The notes: a model not told the origin generated them from the sequence alone. A stretch of DNA of 6,877 bases from an uncultured Eubacterium sp. (GCA_902475415.1 CABRZK010000137.1:1-6877); one strand, 5' to 3'. Counted from the stretch's first letter, positions 1-5,930 are shown. Program-made: numbers and translations.

Positions 1-370
1 GGCAATGGCAGCCGGTATCGCGCAGCTGTCTTATCTGAAAGAGCACCCGGAGATTTACACACAGCTGAATGAAAAATCAGACCGGTTCTTTACAGAACTG
101 CAGGCAATTGTAGATGAAAGCGGCAGAGGTTATCATGTAAATCATATCTGCTCTCTGGGAAGTCTGTTCTGTACGACTCAGGAAGTGTATGATTACGAAA
201 CAGCCAAAACATCTGATACAAAGGCATATGCTGATTATTGTAACTATATGCAGAATCATGGAATTTATCTGGCTCCGGCACAGTTTGAGGCAATGTTTAT
301 CTCCATGGCACATACAGAAGAACAGCTGGCACAGACCCTGGAGATTGCACGCGAATATTTCAGACACTGA
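1..370 (+). CDS. hemL: Glutamate-1-semialdehyde 2,1-aminomutase, C-terminal part (5' end outside window)
   Basis: HemL is a PLP-dependent class III aminotransferase-fold enzyme that converts glutamate-1-semialdehyde to 5-aminolevulinate, the first committed tetrapyrrole precursor in the C5 pathway; it acts in the cytoplasm. The frame is open from base 2 (base 1 ends the previous codon) and stops with TGA at 368-370. The ATG at 5 is internal, inside an AMAAG segment that in this family follows GNPL. About 122 residues are visible. They match the family C-terminal domain: a helical stretch, the NHICSLGSLF strand, and the diagnostic GIYLAPAQFEAMFISMAHT segment, followed by a final helix ending EYFRH. 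The PLP lysine and the substrate-binding N-terminal half lie upstream of the window, so activity cannot be judged. Other class III aminotransferases are possible, but the YLAPAQFEA...AHT signature favours HemL. The next gene starts 65 bases downstream on the same strand. Confidence 0.88.
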   Translation, partial: AMAAGIAQLSYLKEHPEIYTQLNEKSDRFFTELQAIVDESGRGYHVNHICSLGSLFCTTQEVYDYETAKTSDTKAYADYCNYMQNHGIYLAPAQFEAMFISMAHTEEQLAQTLEIAREYFRH

Positions 371-383
371 TTCACAGATAAGA

Positions 384-409
384 TTTTGTATCAGGACAAA
401 GATACAGAA
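384..409 (+). other. Small intergenic hairpin between hemL and the amidase gene
   Basis: TTTTGTATC (384-392) can pair with GATACAGAA (401-409): nine pairs including one G-U, with the 8-base loop AGGACAAA. No T-run follows; the next bases are CTGACAGCAGG, leading into the amidase ribosome binding site. It is therefore not a canonical intrinsic terminator, and readthrough from hemL into the amidase gene is plausible. It could be a processing or stability element, or chance. Confidence 0.3.
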
Positions 410-435
410 CTGACAGCAGGAGTTCAGGACAGAAT

Positions 436-1119
436 ATGGCAGGACAGAAGAAAAAGAAAAGACGAAAAACTAAACGGAAAAGATATGACATGTCGCGGCT
501 TTGGATTGCACTGGGACTTCTGGCACTGGTGTTACTGATTATATTTGGCGTATCACGTCATCAGAAAAAACAGACAGTCGCAGTGCAGAATGTACAATTG
601 TCAAAAATTGATGAGAACAGACCGGAGCTGGATGTGGAGCTTCTGACAGTCAATCCCTACTCCAGACCGGGAACGGCACTGGCGCAGGTGAATGGCATTG
701 TCATTCATTACACAGCAAATCCGGGAGCGACAGCCATAGCAAACCGTAATTACTTTGAAAATCTGAAGGATACTCATACCACCAAAGCCAGTTCCCATTT
801 TGTTGTGGGACTGGACGGGGAAATCGTGCAGTGTATTCCGACGGCTGAAATCGCCTATGCATCCAATGACCGAAACAAGGATACCATTGCGATTGAATGT
901 TGTTACCAGAACGAGGATGGTTCCTTCAATCAGGCAACTTATGATTCGGTGATTCAGCTGACCGCCTGGCTGTGCGCCAAATTCGGACTGACTTCTGAAA
1001 ATGTGATCCGACATTATGACGTGACTGGCAAGATGTGTCCTTTATATTATGTAGAGCATGAGGATGCATGGCAGCAATTTAAAGCAGATGTGGATACCTA
1101 TGTGCAGGTTTATAAATAA
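436..1119 (+). CDS. Membrane-anchored N-acetylmuramoyl-L-alanine amidase (Amidase_2/PGRP fold)
   Basis: Probable zinc amidase that cuts the bond between MurNAc and L-alanine in peptidoglycan, anchored in the membrane with its catalytic domain outside. The 227-residue product has a very basic cytoplasmic tail (residues 5-16 almost all Lys/Arg), one membrane segment at about 22-39 (LWIALGLLALVLLIIFGV), a linker of about 45 residues, and an Amidase_2 domain at about 83-220. Zinc ligands are visible as H91 (VIHYTANPG), H193 (RHYDVTG) and C201. The spacing H193-K199-C201 matches H122-K128-C130 of T7 lysozyme, and E154 in IAIECCY sits where AmpD-type enzymes carry the catalytic Glu. All key residues are therefore present. 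AGGA at 426-429 is 6 bases before the ATG, and AGGAG at 418-422 is 13 bases before it. There is no binding repeat or SH3 domain, so targeting is by the membrane anchor alone. The role (remodelling, turnover or spore-related) cannot be decided from the sequence. Confidence 0.9.
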   Translation: MAGQKKKKRRKTKRKRYDMSRLWIALGLLALVLLIIFGVSRHQKKQTVAVQNVQLSKIDENRPELDVELLTVNPYSRPGTALAQVNGIVIHYTANPGATAIANRNYFENLKDTHTTKASSHFVVGLDGEIVQCIPTAEIAYASNDRNKDTIAIECCYQNEDGSFNQATYDSVIQLTAWLCAKFGLTSENVIRHYDVTGKMCPLYYVEHEDAWQQFKADVDTYVQVYK

Positions 1120-1159
1120 AAGAACAGAGATATAGAATCTTGAGACGGGAGAAAAACGG

Positions 1160-2644
1160 ATGAGAGAACTTTATGAAAAAATAAAAAAAGGAACAGACCG
1201 CAGAGCCAGTCTGATTGCCTTGAAAAAAGAATTAAAAGATGATGCAAAGAAAAAGGTGTTTCTCACTATGACCGGAAACCGTCTGGACGAAATTATGAAA
1301 TGCCTGGTGGATGAGGATCCGAAAGTGCGAAAAAATGCAGCTGCCATTCTCGGAGAACTGCATTGTCAGGAGGCGCTGGACGTACTGATGGATGCCTATG
1401 AGGAAGAAGATAAACTGTTTGTGAAAGAAGCTTATGTACAGGCACTGGCAGCGATTGACTGCAGCGAGTATCTTCCACATCTGGAAGAACGTTTGCAGGA
1501 ACTGACAGGTTATGATGCGCCGGAAGAAGAAAAGAAGCATGTGCAGGCGGAAATTCATGCATTGCAGGAACTTCTGCTTCAGAAAAAGAGAATCAAAAAG
1601 CATGAGTTCAACGGCTGGAACCGTTCCAGTGATGTATTACTTCTGACCTTACCGGCATTTCGTGATGCGCTGGCAGAGGAAGTCATCGGAAAGAAAAAAG
1701 TATTAAAATCCGGTGTGCGTACGATTGTTTCAGATTTTGAAACAACTATGAAAATTCGAACATTTCAGGAACTGTTATTTGTCATTCATACAAAAGCAGA
1801 GAAAAATATCCTTTCTGCAGAACCGAAACAGCTGGCGCAGGAACTGGCAGAGTCTGATCTGATGCAGATCCTTACTGAGACACACAAAGGCGATGCTCCA
1901 TTCTGTTTCCGTATCGGAGTCTCAGGTTCGATGTCTCTGGAAGAACGCAGTGTCTTTGCAAAACGCGTGGCAGGCGCTATCGAGACTGCATCCGGGCGCA
2001 AGCTGATCAACTCCACTTCACACTATGAGGTGGAACTGCGTCTGCTGCAGCACCGGGAAGGTGGATTTGTTCCGTTATTAAAATTGTACACTTTGCCGGA
2101 TCATCGGTTTGATTACCGCAGATACTATGTGGCAGCCAGCATGAAACCGACTCTTGCGGCAGGTCTGATGGCACTGGCAAAACCATATCTGAAAGAACAT
2201 GCACAGATTCTGGATCCGTTCTGTGGTGTTGGCACACTGCTGATGGAACGCAGATTTGTAGCACCAGCGCGTAACGCATACGGCATCGATATATTCGGAG
2301 AAGCAATCGAGAAAGCACGTATGAACAGTAAAATTGCAGGAATGCAGACCAACTATATCAACCGTGATTATTTTGATTTTGTACATGGTTATAAATTTGA
2401 TGAGATCGTAACAGACCTTCCGGCAGGGAACCTGACAAAAACGGAATTAGACGATCTGTACCGCAGATTTTTCGAAAAATCTGATGTGGTACTGGCAGAA
2501 GACGGACGCATGATCTTCTTCTCCAGAGAAATGGGACTGGTGAAAAAACAGCTTCGTCTGCATCCGCAGTTCCGGCTGACCCAGGAATTCTGTATCCAGG
2601 AAAAAAACGGAAGCTATCTGTTTATCGTAGAAAAGAGGCAGTAA
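1160..2644 (+). CDS. HEAT-repeat / THUMP-like / class I SAM-dependent methyltransferase, probably RNA m2G-type
   Basis: A 494-residue fusion protein. Residues about 40-140 are helical HEAT (PBS-lyase-like) repeats, for example DEDPKVRKNAAAILGEL followed by EALDVLMDAY and VKEAYVQALAAI. Residues about 150-315 form a divergent linker and THUMP-like region that includes a strand-rich FRIGVSGSMS segment. FDYRRYYVAASMKPTLAAGL (318-335) matches the R-Y ... P-t-lAaaL linker that precedes the catalytic domain in RlmL/Trm14/TrmN-type RNA methyltransferases. The Rossmann-fold domain covers about 345-492: motif I DPFCGVGTLLME (352-363), the acidic motif II in YGIDIFGEAIEKA (374-386), and a catalytic-loop motif IV TDLPAG (418-423). 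DLP-G resembles the eukaryotic THUMPD-type m2G enzymes more than the usual NPPY. The likely reaction is guanine N2-methylation of tRNA or rRNA; the substrate is unknown. GGGAG at 1147-1151 lies 8 bases before the start. It follows the amidase gene by 40 bases. Confidence 0.75.
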   Translation: MRELYEKIKKGTDRRASLIALKKELKDDAKKKVFLTMTGNRLDEIMKCLVDEDPKVRKNAAAILGELHCQEALDVLMDAYEEEDKLFVKEAYVQALAAIDCSEYLPHLEERLQELTGYDAPEEEKKHVQAEIHALQELLLQKKRIKKHEFNGWNRSSDVLLLTLPAFRDALAEEVIGKKKVLKSGVRTIVSDFETTMKIRTFQELLFVIHTKAEKNILSAEPKQLAQELAESDLMQILTETHKGDAPFCFRIGVSGSMSLEERSVFAKRVAGAIETASGRKLINSTSHYEVELRLLQHREGGFVPLLKLYTLPDHRFDYRRYYVAASMKPTLAAGLMALAKPYLKEHAQILDPFCGVGTLLMERRFVAPARNAYGIDIFGEAIEKARMNSKIAGMQTNYINRDYFDFVHGYKFDEIVTDLPAGNLTKTELDDLYRRFFEKSDVVLAEDGRMIFFSREMGLVKKQLRLHPQFRLTQEFCIQEKNGSYLFIVEKRQ

Positions 2645-2687
2645 TGAGATTGTTCAGTGGTGCTGGAGCACAGTGTGAAAAAATGTG

Positions 2688-2693
2688 TATAAA
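2688..2693 (+). promoter_or_regulatory. Weak candidate -10 box upstream of glpP
   Basis: TATAAA lies in an AT-rich stretch between the methyltransferase stop and glpP. It would place a transcription start near 2700, about 25 bases before the glpP ATG and upstream of its AGGAG. The -35 region at the right distance (about 2664-2670, GGAGCA) is poor, and a small GTGC/GCAC hairpin (2660-2671) overlaps it. glpP may simply be co-transcribed with the upstream genes. Confidence 0.25.
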
Positions 2694-2725
2694 ATAAGAG
2701 ACTGATAAGAAGGCAGGAGCAAAGT

Positions 2726-3292
2726 ATGACGGAAACATTTCAGGAGCAGCTGGAAAACTGTCCGGTGATCGCAGCGGCCAGAGACATGGAAGGACTGAAC
2801 CACTGTTGTCAGTCGGAGAGCAGTATCGTATTCATCCTTTTTGGTGATGTCTGCCAGATCCCGGAAATCGTGCAGACAGTGAAAAAAGCAGGAAAGCTGG
2901 CATTTGTACACATGGATCTGGTGAATGGTCTGTCCAGCCGGGAAATCAGCGTGGATTTTATCAGCAAAGAAACGGAAGCCGACGGTATCATATCGACGAA
3001 GCAACCGCAGGTCCGCAGAGCCAAAGAACTGGGTCTGTACACTGTACACCGCTTCTTTGTCATAGATTCCGCTGCCTATGAAAACGTGGAAAAATGTACA
3101 AAAGCCATCCGCCCGGACTGTGTGGAACTGATGCCGGGGGTGATGCCGAAAATCATCCGACAGATGGCAGAAAAGTTGCCGGTTCCGGTGATTGCCGGTG
3201 GACTGATCTCTGATAAAGAAGACATTATTGCGGCACTGGATGCGGGAGCTACGGCGATTTCAACAACGAAAGAAGAACTTTGGTTTTTATAA
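2726..3292 (+). CDS. glpP: Glycerol-3-phosphate responsive antiterminator, GlpP family
   Basis: GlpP is a cytoplasmic TIM-barrel-like RNA-binding antiterminator. In Bacillus it binds glycerol-3-phosphate and lets RNA polymerase read through leader terminators of glycerol-use genes. The 188-residue length is typical of the family. Signature segments are visible in order: PVIAAARD (13-20), the hydrophobic IVFILFGDV (34-42), VHMDLVNGLS (61-70), DGIISTK (86-92), HRFFVIDS (108-115), ELMPGVMPKII (134-144), PVIAGGLI (154-161) and GATAISTTKEELW (174-186). AGGAG at 2715-2719 is 6 bases before the ATG. No glpF, glpK or glpD gene is visible downstream, whereas in Bacillus glpP sits beside them; the window ends too early upstream to exclude them elsewhere. 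Five bases after the stop a strong inverted repeat begins. Family assignment is firm; the glycerol-3-phosphate role is carried over from the family. Confidence 0.9.
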   Translation: MTETFQEQLENCPVIAAARDMEGLNHCCQSESSIVFILFGDVCQIPEIVQTVKKAGKLAFVHMDLVNGLSSREISVDFISKETEADGIISTKQPQVRRAKELGLYTVHRFFVIDSAAYENVEKCTKAIRPDCVELMPGVMPKIIRQMAEKLPVPVIAGGLISDKEDIIAALDAGATAISTTKEELWFL

Positions 3293-3296
3293 ATTA

Positions 3297-3335
3297 TTTA
3301 CTGGCTCACAATGAACCAGTAAATGAGCCAGTAAA
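3297..3335 (+). repeat. 12-bp perfect inverted repeat just after glpP, with an alternative pairing
   Basis: TTTACTGGCTCA (3297-3308) is the exact reverse complement of TGAGCCAGTAAA (3324-3335), giving a 12-bp stem with a 15-base loop. The same left arm can instead pair through TTTACTGG (3297-3304) with CCAGTAAA (3316-3323), an 8-bp stem with an 11-base loop, so two mutually exclusive hairpins are possible. No T-run follows on either strand, so it is not a canonical intrinsic terminator. It may protect the glpP 3' end, act in regulation, or simply reflect duplication and inversion of the 12-bp unit that fills the neighbouring bases. Confidence 0.6.
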
Positions 3336-3366
3336 ATGCAAAATGAGCGAATAAATGAACCAATAA
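3311..3366 (+). repeat. Degenerate 12-bp direct repeats, consensus ATGARCSARTAA
   Basis: Four copies are visible: ATGAACCAGTAA (3311-3322), ATGAGCCAGTAA (3323-3334), ATGAGCGAATAA (3343-3354) and ATGAACCAATAA (3355-3366). Eight bases (AATGCAAA) split the two pairs. A fifth copy lies inverted at 3297-3308. Each unit happens to read Met-two residues-stop. This looks like local slippage or duplication in an AT-rich spacer; no function is evident. Confidence 0.6.
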
Positions 3367-3396
3367 ATAAAAATCAAAGGGAAATATAAAAATGTG

Positions 3397-3468
3397 ATGG
3401 CAGTATGGTTTGTAGTTTTGGCTGCTTCTGCAGGCACTATGATTGTGACTGGTAGAAAATGCCAATAG
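3397..3468 (+). CDS. Tiny hydrophobic ORF (23 codons), doubtful
   Basis: An ATG-to-TAG frame encoding a mostly hydrophobic peptide (begins MAVWFVVLAASAGTMIV, ends TGRKCQ) that could span a membrane. AAAGGGA at 3376-3382 is a possible Shine-Dalgarno sequence but is 14 bases away, which is long. The last bases overlap the start of the next small frame. At this length in a noncoding spacer it may be chance or a relic; I recognise no family. Confidence 0.12.
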   Translation: MAVWFVVLAASAGTMIVTGRKCQ

Positions 3469-3545
3469 ATCAGATTACGAAAGTTCTGAAAGTAAGTACA
3501 CAGATGGTTCAGGAATGGCTTTCTGGTAATACATTAACGAACTAA
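3459..3545 (+). pseudogene. Helix-turn-helix-like 28-codon ORF, possible gene relic
   Basis: The frame runs from ATG at 3459 to TAA at 3543-3545; a TAG one codon upstream closes it. Residues about 5-22 read QITKVLKVSTQMVQEWLSGN, which has the pattern of a Xre/HTH_3 DNA-binding unit: a helix, a VST turn, a recognition-like helix ending in W-L-S-G-N. No ribosome binding site precedes it and the rest of an HTH domain (about 55 residues) is missing. The preceding 23-codon frame overlaps it by 10 bases, so a frameshifted relic is possible. It could also be chance similarity. It lies directly upstream of the phosphoesterase gene. Confidence 0.25.
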
Positions 3546-3569
3546 TAAAAGAGAAAAGCAATTTTATAT

Positions 3570-4451
3570 ATGAATAAATATAGTTCGAACAATAAAATAA
3601 TTATAACAACCTACAATATAAAAACAAACATTTCCCAAAACATTCGCATTGCGCTGATTTCTGACGTGCATGACCGTTGCCCGGATGGAGCGCTTTCCAT
3701 TTTACATCAGCAGAAACCGGATCTGATTCTGGTGGCCGGGGATTTGATGGAACGCCATGACCCAGCGGTGAGTCCGTGGACGGTAGAGCAGATGGATGAG
3801 TGGCAGGGAATTCCAAGAACACGTACCTGGCTATTTAATATTGTACGCAAAATCGATGGTTCTGCATCGTCCGGAGAGAAGACAACTCGTTGGAATAAGG
3901 CAAATGGTTACCATTTTCTGGAAGAAGCGGTAAAAATTGCTCCGGTGGTTCTGGGCGTCGGCAACCATGAATGGTATCATACGCAGGAAGACCTTCAGTT
4001 TTTTGAACAGCTGGGCGTTATTTTTCTGGATAATCAGGATTGTGAGTTGACTGTAAAAGAACAGAAACTACGCATTGGCGGATTGTCTACCAGATATGAC
4101 CTGGAATGGCTGAATTGTTTCGCAAAGAAAGATGGCGTTAAGGTTCTGATCTGCCATCATCCGGATTATTATCCAAAATATATCAAAGATACTTCACGTA
4201 ATACCTTTGCACTGATTGTAGCAGGTCATGCACATGGCGGACAGTGGAGACTGTTCAGTAAAGGGGGAACCAAACGTGGCATTCCAGTGTTTGCGCCAGG
4301 GCAGGGACTGTTCCCACACTATGCCTACGGTCAGTATGACAATATGATCGTAAGTGCCGGAGTGTCCAATACCGCAAATATCCCCCGGTTTGGAAATCCA
4401 TGCGAAGTGGTGATGATACAGATGGGAGACAATAATCTGCATGGAAGATAA
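3570..4451 (+). CDS. Calcineurin-like metallophosphoesterase, YkuE/YaeI-like
   Basis: A 293-residue enzyme of the two-metal phosphoesterase superfamily; related proteins act on phospholipid-type or nucleotide-type phosphoesters, but the substrate cannot be told here. All metal motifs are intact: SDVHD (D32, H34), GDLM (D58), GNHEW (N132, H133), ICHHPDYY (H196/H197) and the closing GHAHGG (H220, H222). The fold end SAGVSNTANIPRFGNPCEVV is typical of YkuE-type proteins. Unlike YkuE there is no N-terminal signal or membrane segment, so it should be cytoplasmic. About 73 residues separate the GD and GNHE motifs, roughly twice the usual spacing, with a W/R/K-rich insert at about 66-112. The ATG at 3570 is the only good start: the next in-frame Met is M60, inside the active site. 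The upstream purine stretch AAAAGAGAAAAG (3547-3558) is a weak ribosome binding site. The first 25 codons are much more AT-rich than the rest. Confidence 0.88.
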   Translation: MNKYSSNNKIIITTYNIKTNISQNIRIALISDVHDRCPDGALSILHQQKPDLILVAGDLMERHDPAVSPWTVEQMDEWQGIPRTRTWLFNIVRKIDGSASSGEKTTRWNKANGYHFLEEAVKIAPVVLGVGNHEWYHTQEDLQFFEQLGVIFLDNQDCELTVKEQKLRIGGLSTRYDLEWLNCFAKKDGVKVLICHHPDYYPKYIKDTSRNTFALIVAGHAHGGQWRLFSKGGTKRGIPVFAPGQGLFPHYAYGQYDNMIVSAGVSNTANIPRFGNPCEVVMIQMGDNNLHGR

Positions 4452-4532
4452 ATGCAATTTACCGGGTATATATAGATTTTGGATGTCAATAGATTGGTGG
4501 AAACTACAGATATAAAAACTTGCGATTATCTA

Positions 4533-4561
4533 TTTAAAAAGTAAATAAGGTATGCTATAAT
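4533..4561 (+). promoter_or_regulatory. Probable SigA-type promoter with extended -10, upstream of ychF
   Basis: TATAAT at 4556-4561 is a perfect -10 box, preceded by TGC (extended -10, TG at 4553-4554). TTTAAA at 4533-4538 matches four of six -35 bases with a 17-base spacer. Transcription would start near 4567-4569, about 174 bases before the ychF ATG, leaving a long structured leader. This is the best promoter-like sequence in the window. Confidence 0.65.
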
Positions 4562-4564
4562 ATT

Positions 4565-4614
4565 AGGCTGTGATAGACTCTTTAGCGTTTTATCATAGCT
4601 TGATTTTGTTTTTT
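4565..4614 (+). terminator. Hairpin plus U-rich tract: terminator of the phosphoesterase gene or attenuator in the ychF leader
   Basis: AGGCTGTGATA (4565-4575) pairs with TATCATAGCTT (4591-4601): 11 pairs including two G-U, with a 15-base loop. TTTTGTTTTTT follows at 4604-4614. This has the form of an intrinsic terminator, though the stem is AT-rich and the loop large, so it is likely weak. It lies 113 bases after the phosphoesterase stop, but also starts almost exactly at the predicted +1 of the extended -10 promoter. Confidence 0.4.
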
Positions 4615-4701
4615 ATCAGACTTATGATGAGGAGAAACTTAGAATTAAAAACAGAAGTTTCCGTATCCTTATACAGAAAAGAGTTACAGACAAGAAAGAA
4701 A

Positions 4702-4731
4702 TTCCCGTAGAAAACGGGAGCTTTAAGGAGG
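4702..4731 (+). promoter_or_regulatory. Hairpin next to the strong ychF ribosome binding site
   Basis: TTCCCGT (4702-4708) pairs with ACGGGAG (4714-4720), seven pairs with one G-U, closing a 5-base AGAAA loop. It ends 4 bases before AAGGAGG (4725-4731), a near-perfect Shine-Dalgarno sequence 10 bases before the ychF ATG. The hairpin leaves the ribosome binding site free and may keep it open or protect the 5' end. Confidence 0.45.
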
Positions 4732-4741
4732 AAATAGATCG

Positions 4742-5842
4742 ATGAAACTTGGAATCGTGGGACTTCCGAATGTCGGAAAAAGTACCCTGTTCAATTCACT
4801 GACAAAAGCCGGAGCGGAGTCAGCAAACTACCCGTTCTGTACCATCGACCCGAACGTAGGTGTCGTTGCAGTACCGGATGAGCGTCTGAAATTACTGGGA
4901 GATATGTATCATTCCAAAAAGGTGACACCGGCTGTTATCGAGTTTGTAGATATCGCAGGTCTGGTAAAAGGCGCCAGCAAAGGTGAGGGACTTGGAAACC
5001 AGTTTCTGGCAAATATCCGTGAGGTAGATGCCATTGTTCATGTAGTAAGATGCTTCGAGGATCCGAATGTCGTTCATGTAGACGGAAGTGTAGATCCGGC
5101 CAGAGATATCGAGACCATCAACCTGGAGCTGATTTTCTCTGATATCGAGATTCTTGACCGCCGCATCGCAAAGACCACCAAAGGTGCCAGAATGGATAAG
5201 AAACTGGCAAAAGAGCTGGAATTATTACAGAAGATCAAAGCACATCTGGAAGATGGTAAGCTGGCAAAGACATTTGAAGTAGGCGATGATGAGGATGATC
5301 AGGAATGGTTTGCATCCTACAATCTGCTGACCGCAAAACCGGTCATCTACGCAGCAAATGTTTCGGAAGATGATCTGGCAGACGACGGAGCGAACAATCC
5401 GCATGTGGCAAATGTACGCAAACTTGCTGCAGAGGAAGGTTCTGAAGTATTTGTAATCTGTGCACAGATTGAGCAGGAGATTGCAGAACTGGATGACGAT
5501 GAGAAAGCAATGTTCCTGGAAGATCTTGGTCTGGAACAGTCTGGTCTGGAGAAACTGATTAAAGCAAGTTACAGTCTGCTTGGTCTGCTCAGCTACCTGA
5601 CTGCAGGTGAGGATGAGACCCGTGCATGGACCATCAAAAAAGGAACCAAAGCACCACAGGCTGCAGGAAAGATTCATACTGATTTCGAACGTGGATTTAT
5701 CCGCGCAGAGGTTGTAAACTATAAGGACCTGCTTGAGTGTGGTTCCCTGGCAGCAGCCCGTGAAAAAGGTCTGGTAGGACTGGAAGGAAAAGAATATGTG
5801 GTACAGGATGGAGATGTAATTCTGTTCAGATTTAACGTATAA
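4742..5842 (+). CDS. ychF: YchF/OLA1-family ribosome-binding ATPase
   Basis: A universally conserved cytoplasmic P-loop ATPase of the Obg group that binds ribosomes and is linked to translation and stress responses. The 366-residue length fits the family (about 363). Motifs: G1 GLPNVGKST (7-15), G2-region YPFCTIDPNVG (30-40), G3 DIAGLVKGAS (70-79), and NVSE (206-209) in place of the GTPase NKxD, which explains ATP preference in this family. A charged helical coiled-coil insert covers about 128-180. The C-terminal TGS domain covers about 287-366 (RAWTIKKGTKAPQAAGKIH ... GDVILFRFNV). C33 appears to be the counterpart of the redox-sensitive Cys35 of E. coli YchF, and H112 of its catalytic His114; the same two-residue offset supports this. 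AAGGAGG lies 10 bases before the ATG. The gene has its own promoter candidate and long leader. Confidence 0.97.
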   Translation: MKLGIVGLPNVGKSTLFNSLTKAGAESANYPFCTIDPNVGVVAVPDERLKLLGDMYHSKKVTPAVIEFVDIAGLVKGASKGEGLGNQFLANIREVDAIVHVVRCFEDPNVVHVDGSVDPARDIETINLELIFSDIEILDRRIAKTTKGARMDKKLAKELELLQKIKAHLEDGKLAKTFEVGDDEDDQEWFASYNLLTAKPVIYAANVSEDDLADDGANNPHVANVRKLAAEEGSEVFVICAQIEQEIAELDDDEKAMFLEDLGLEQSGLEKLIKASYSLLGLLSYLTAGEDETRAWTIKKGTKAPQAAGKIHTDFERGFIRAEVVNYKDLLECGSLAAAREKGLVGLEGKEYVVQDGDVILFRFNV

Positions 5843-5851
5843 TGACGCAGA

Positions 5852-5930
5852 CAGCCTGTTTTGATATTGGGTAACGACGGTAAATCAGAAAACTTGAATC
5901 AAAACAGTGCTGGCACAGATTTTCTGCTTT
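5852..5930 (+). other. Long bulged inverted repeat between ychF and ylmC, with an interlocking second pairing
   Basis: CTGTTTTGAT (5856-5865) is the exact reverse complement of ATCAAAACAG (5898-5907). CAGC (5852-5855) and GCTG (5909-5912) extend it past a single bulged T at 5908, giving 14 pairs around a 32-base loop. Inside the loop, AAATCAGAAAA (5882-5892) can pair with TTTTCTGCTTT (5920-5930) with one mismatch, so the two pairings would compete or form a pseudoknot. No long T-run follows the main stem. The second pairing ends in CTTTTA, so weak termination after ychF is possible. Confidence 0.45.

Noticed and set aside
601..1014. 137-codon minus-strand ORF inside the amidase gene
   Set aside because: Fully overlapped by a gene with intact zinc and catalytic motifs. 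The antisense product has no recognisable domain.
2654..3049. 131-codon minus-strand ORF over glpP
   Set aside because: Antisense to a gene with all GlpP signatures; no ribosome binding site and no recognisable domain.
3297..3335. Intrinsic terminator for glpP
   Set aside because: The stem is strong but no T-run follows it on either strand; listed as an inverted repeat instead.
3311..3366. CRISPR-like array
   Set aside because: Units are 12 bases, degenerate, adjacent without unique spacers, and no cas gene is present.
4624..4710. 28-codon ORF in the ychF leader (begins MMRRNLELKT) as a leader peptide
   Set aside because: No ribosome binding site precedes it, there is no run of regulatory codons, and it matches nothing I recognise. 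Its stop falls inside the 4702-4720 hairpin, probably by chance.
5225..5677. 150-codon minus-strand ORF inside ychF
   Set aside because: Antisense shadow of a highly conserved gene. Its Cys/Phe-rich composition reflects the complement of acidic and lysine codons.
5911..5927. Sigma-54-like TGGCAC ... TGC upstream of ylmC
   Set aside because: The GG and GC dinucleotides are 14 bases apart instead of the required 12.
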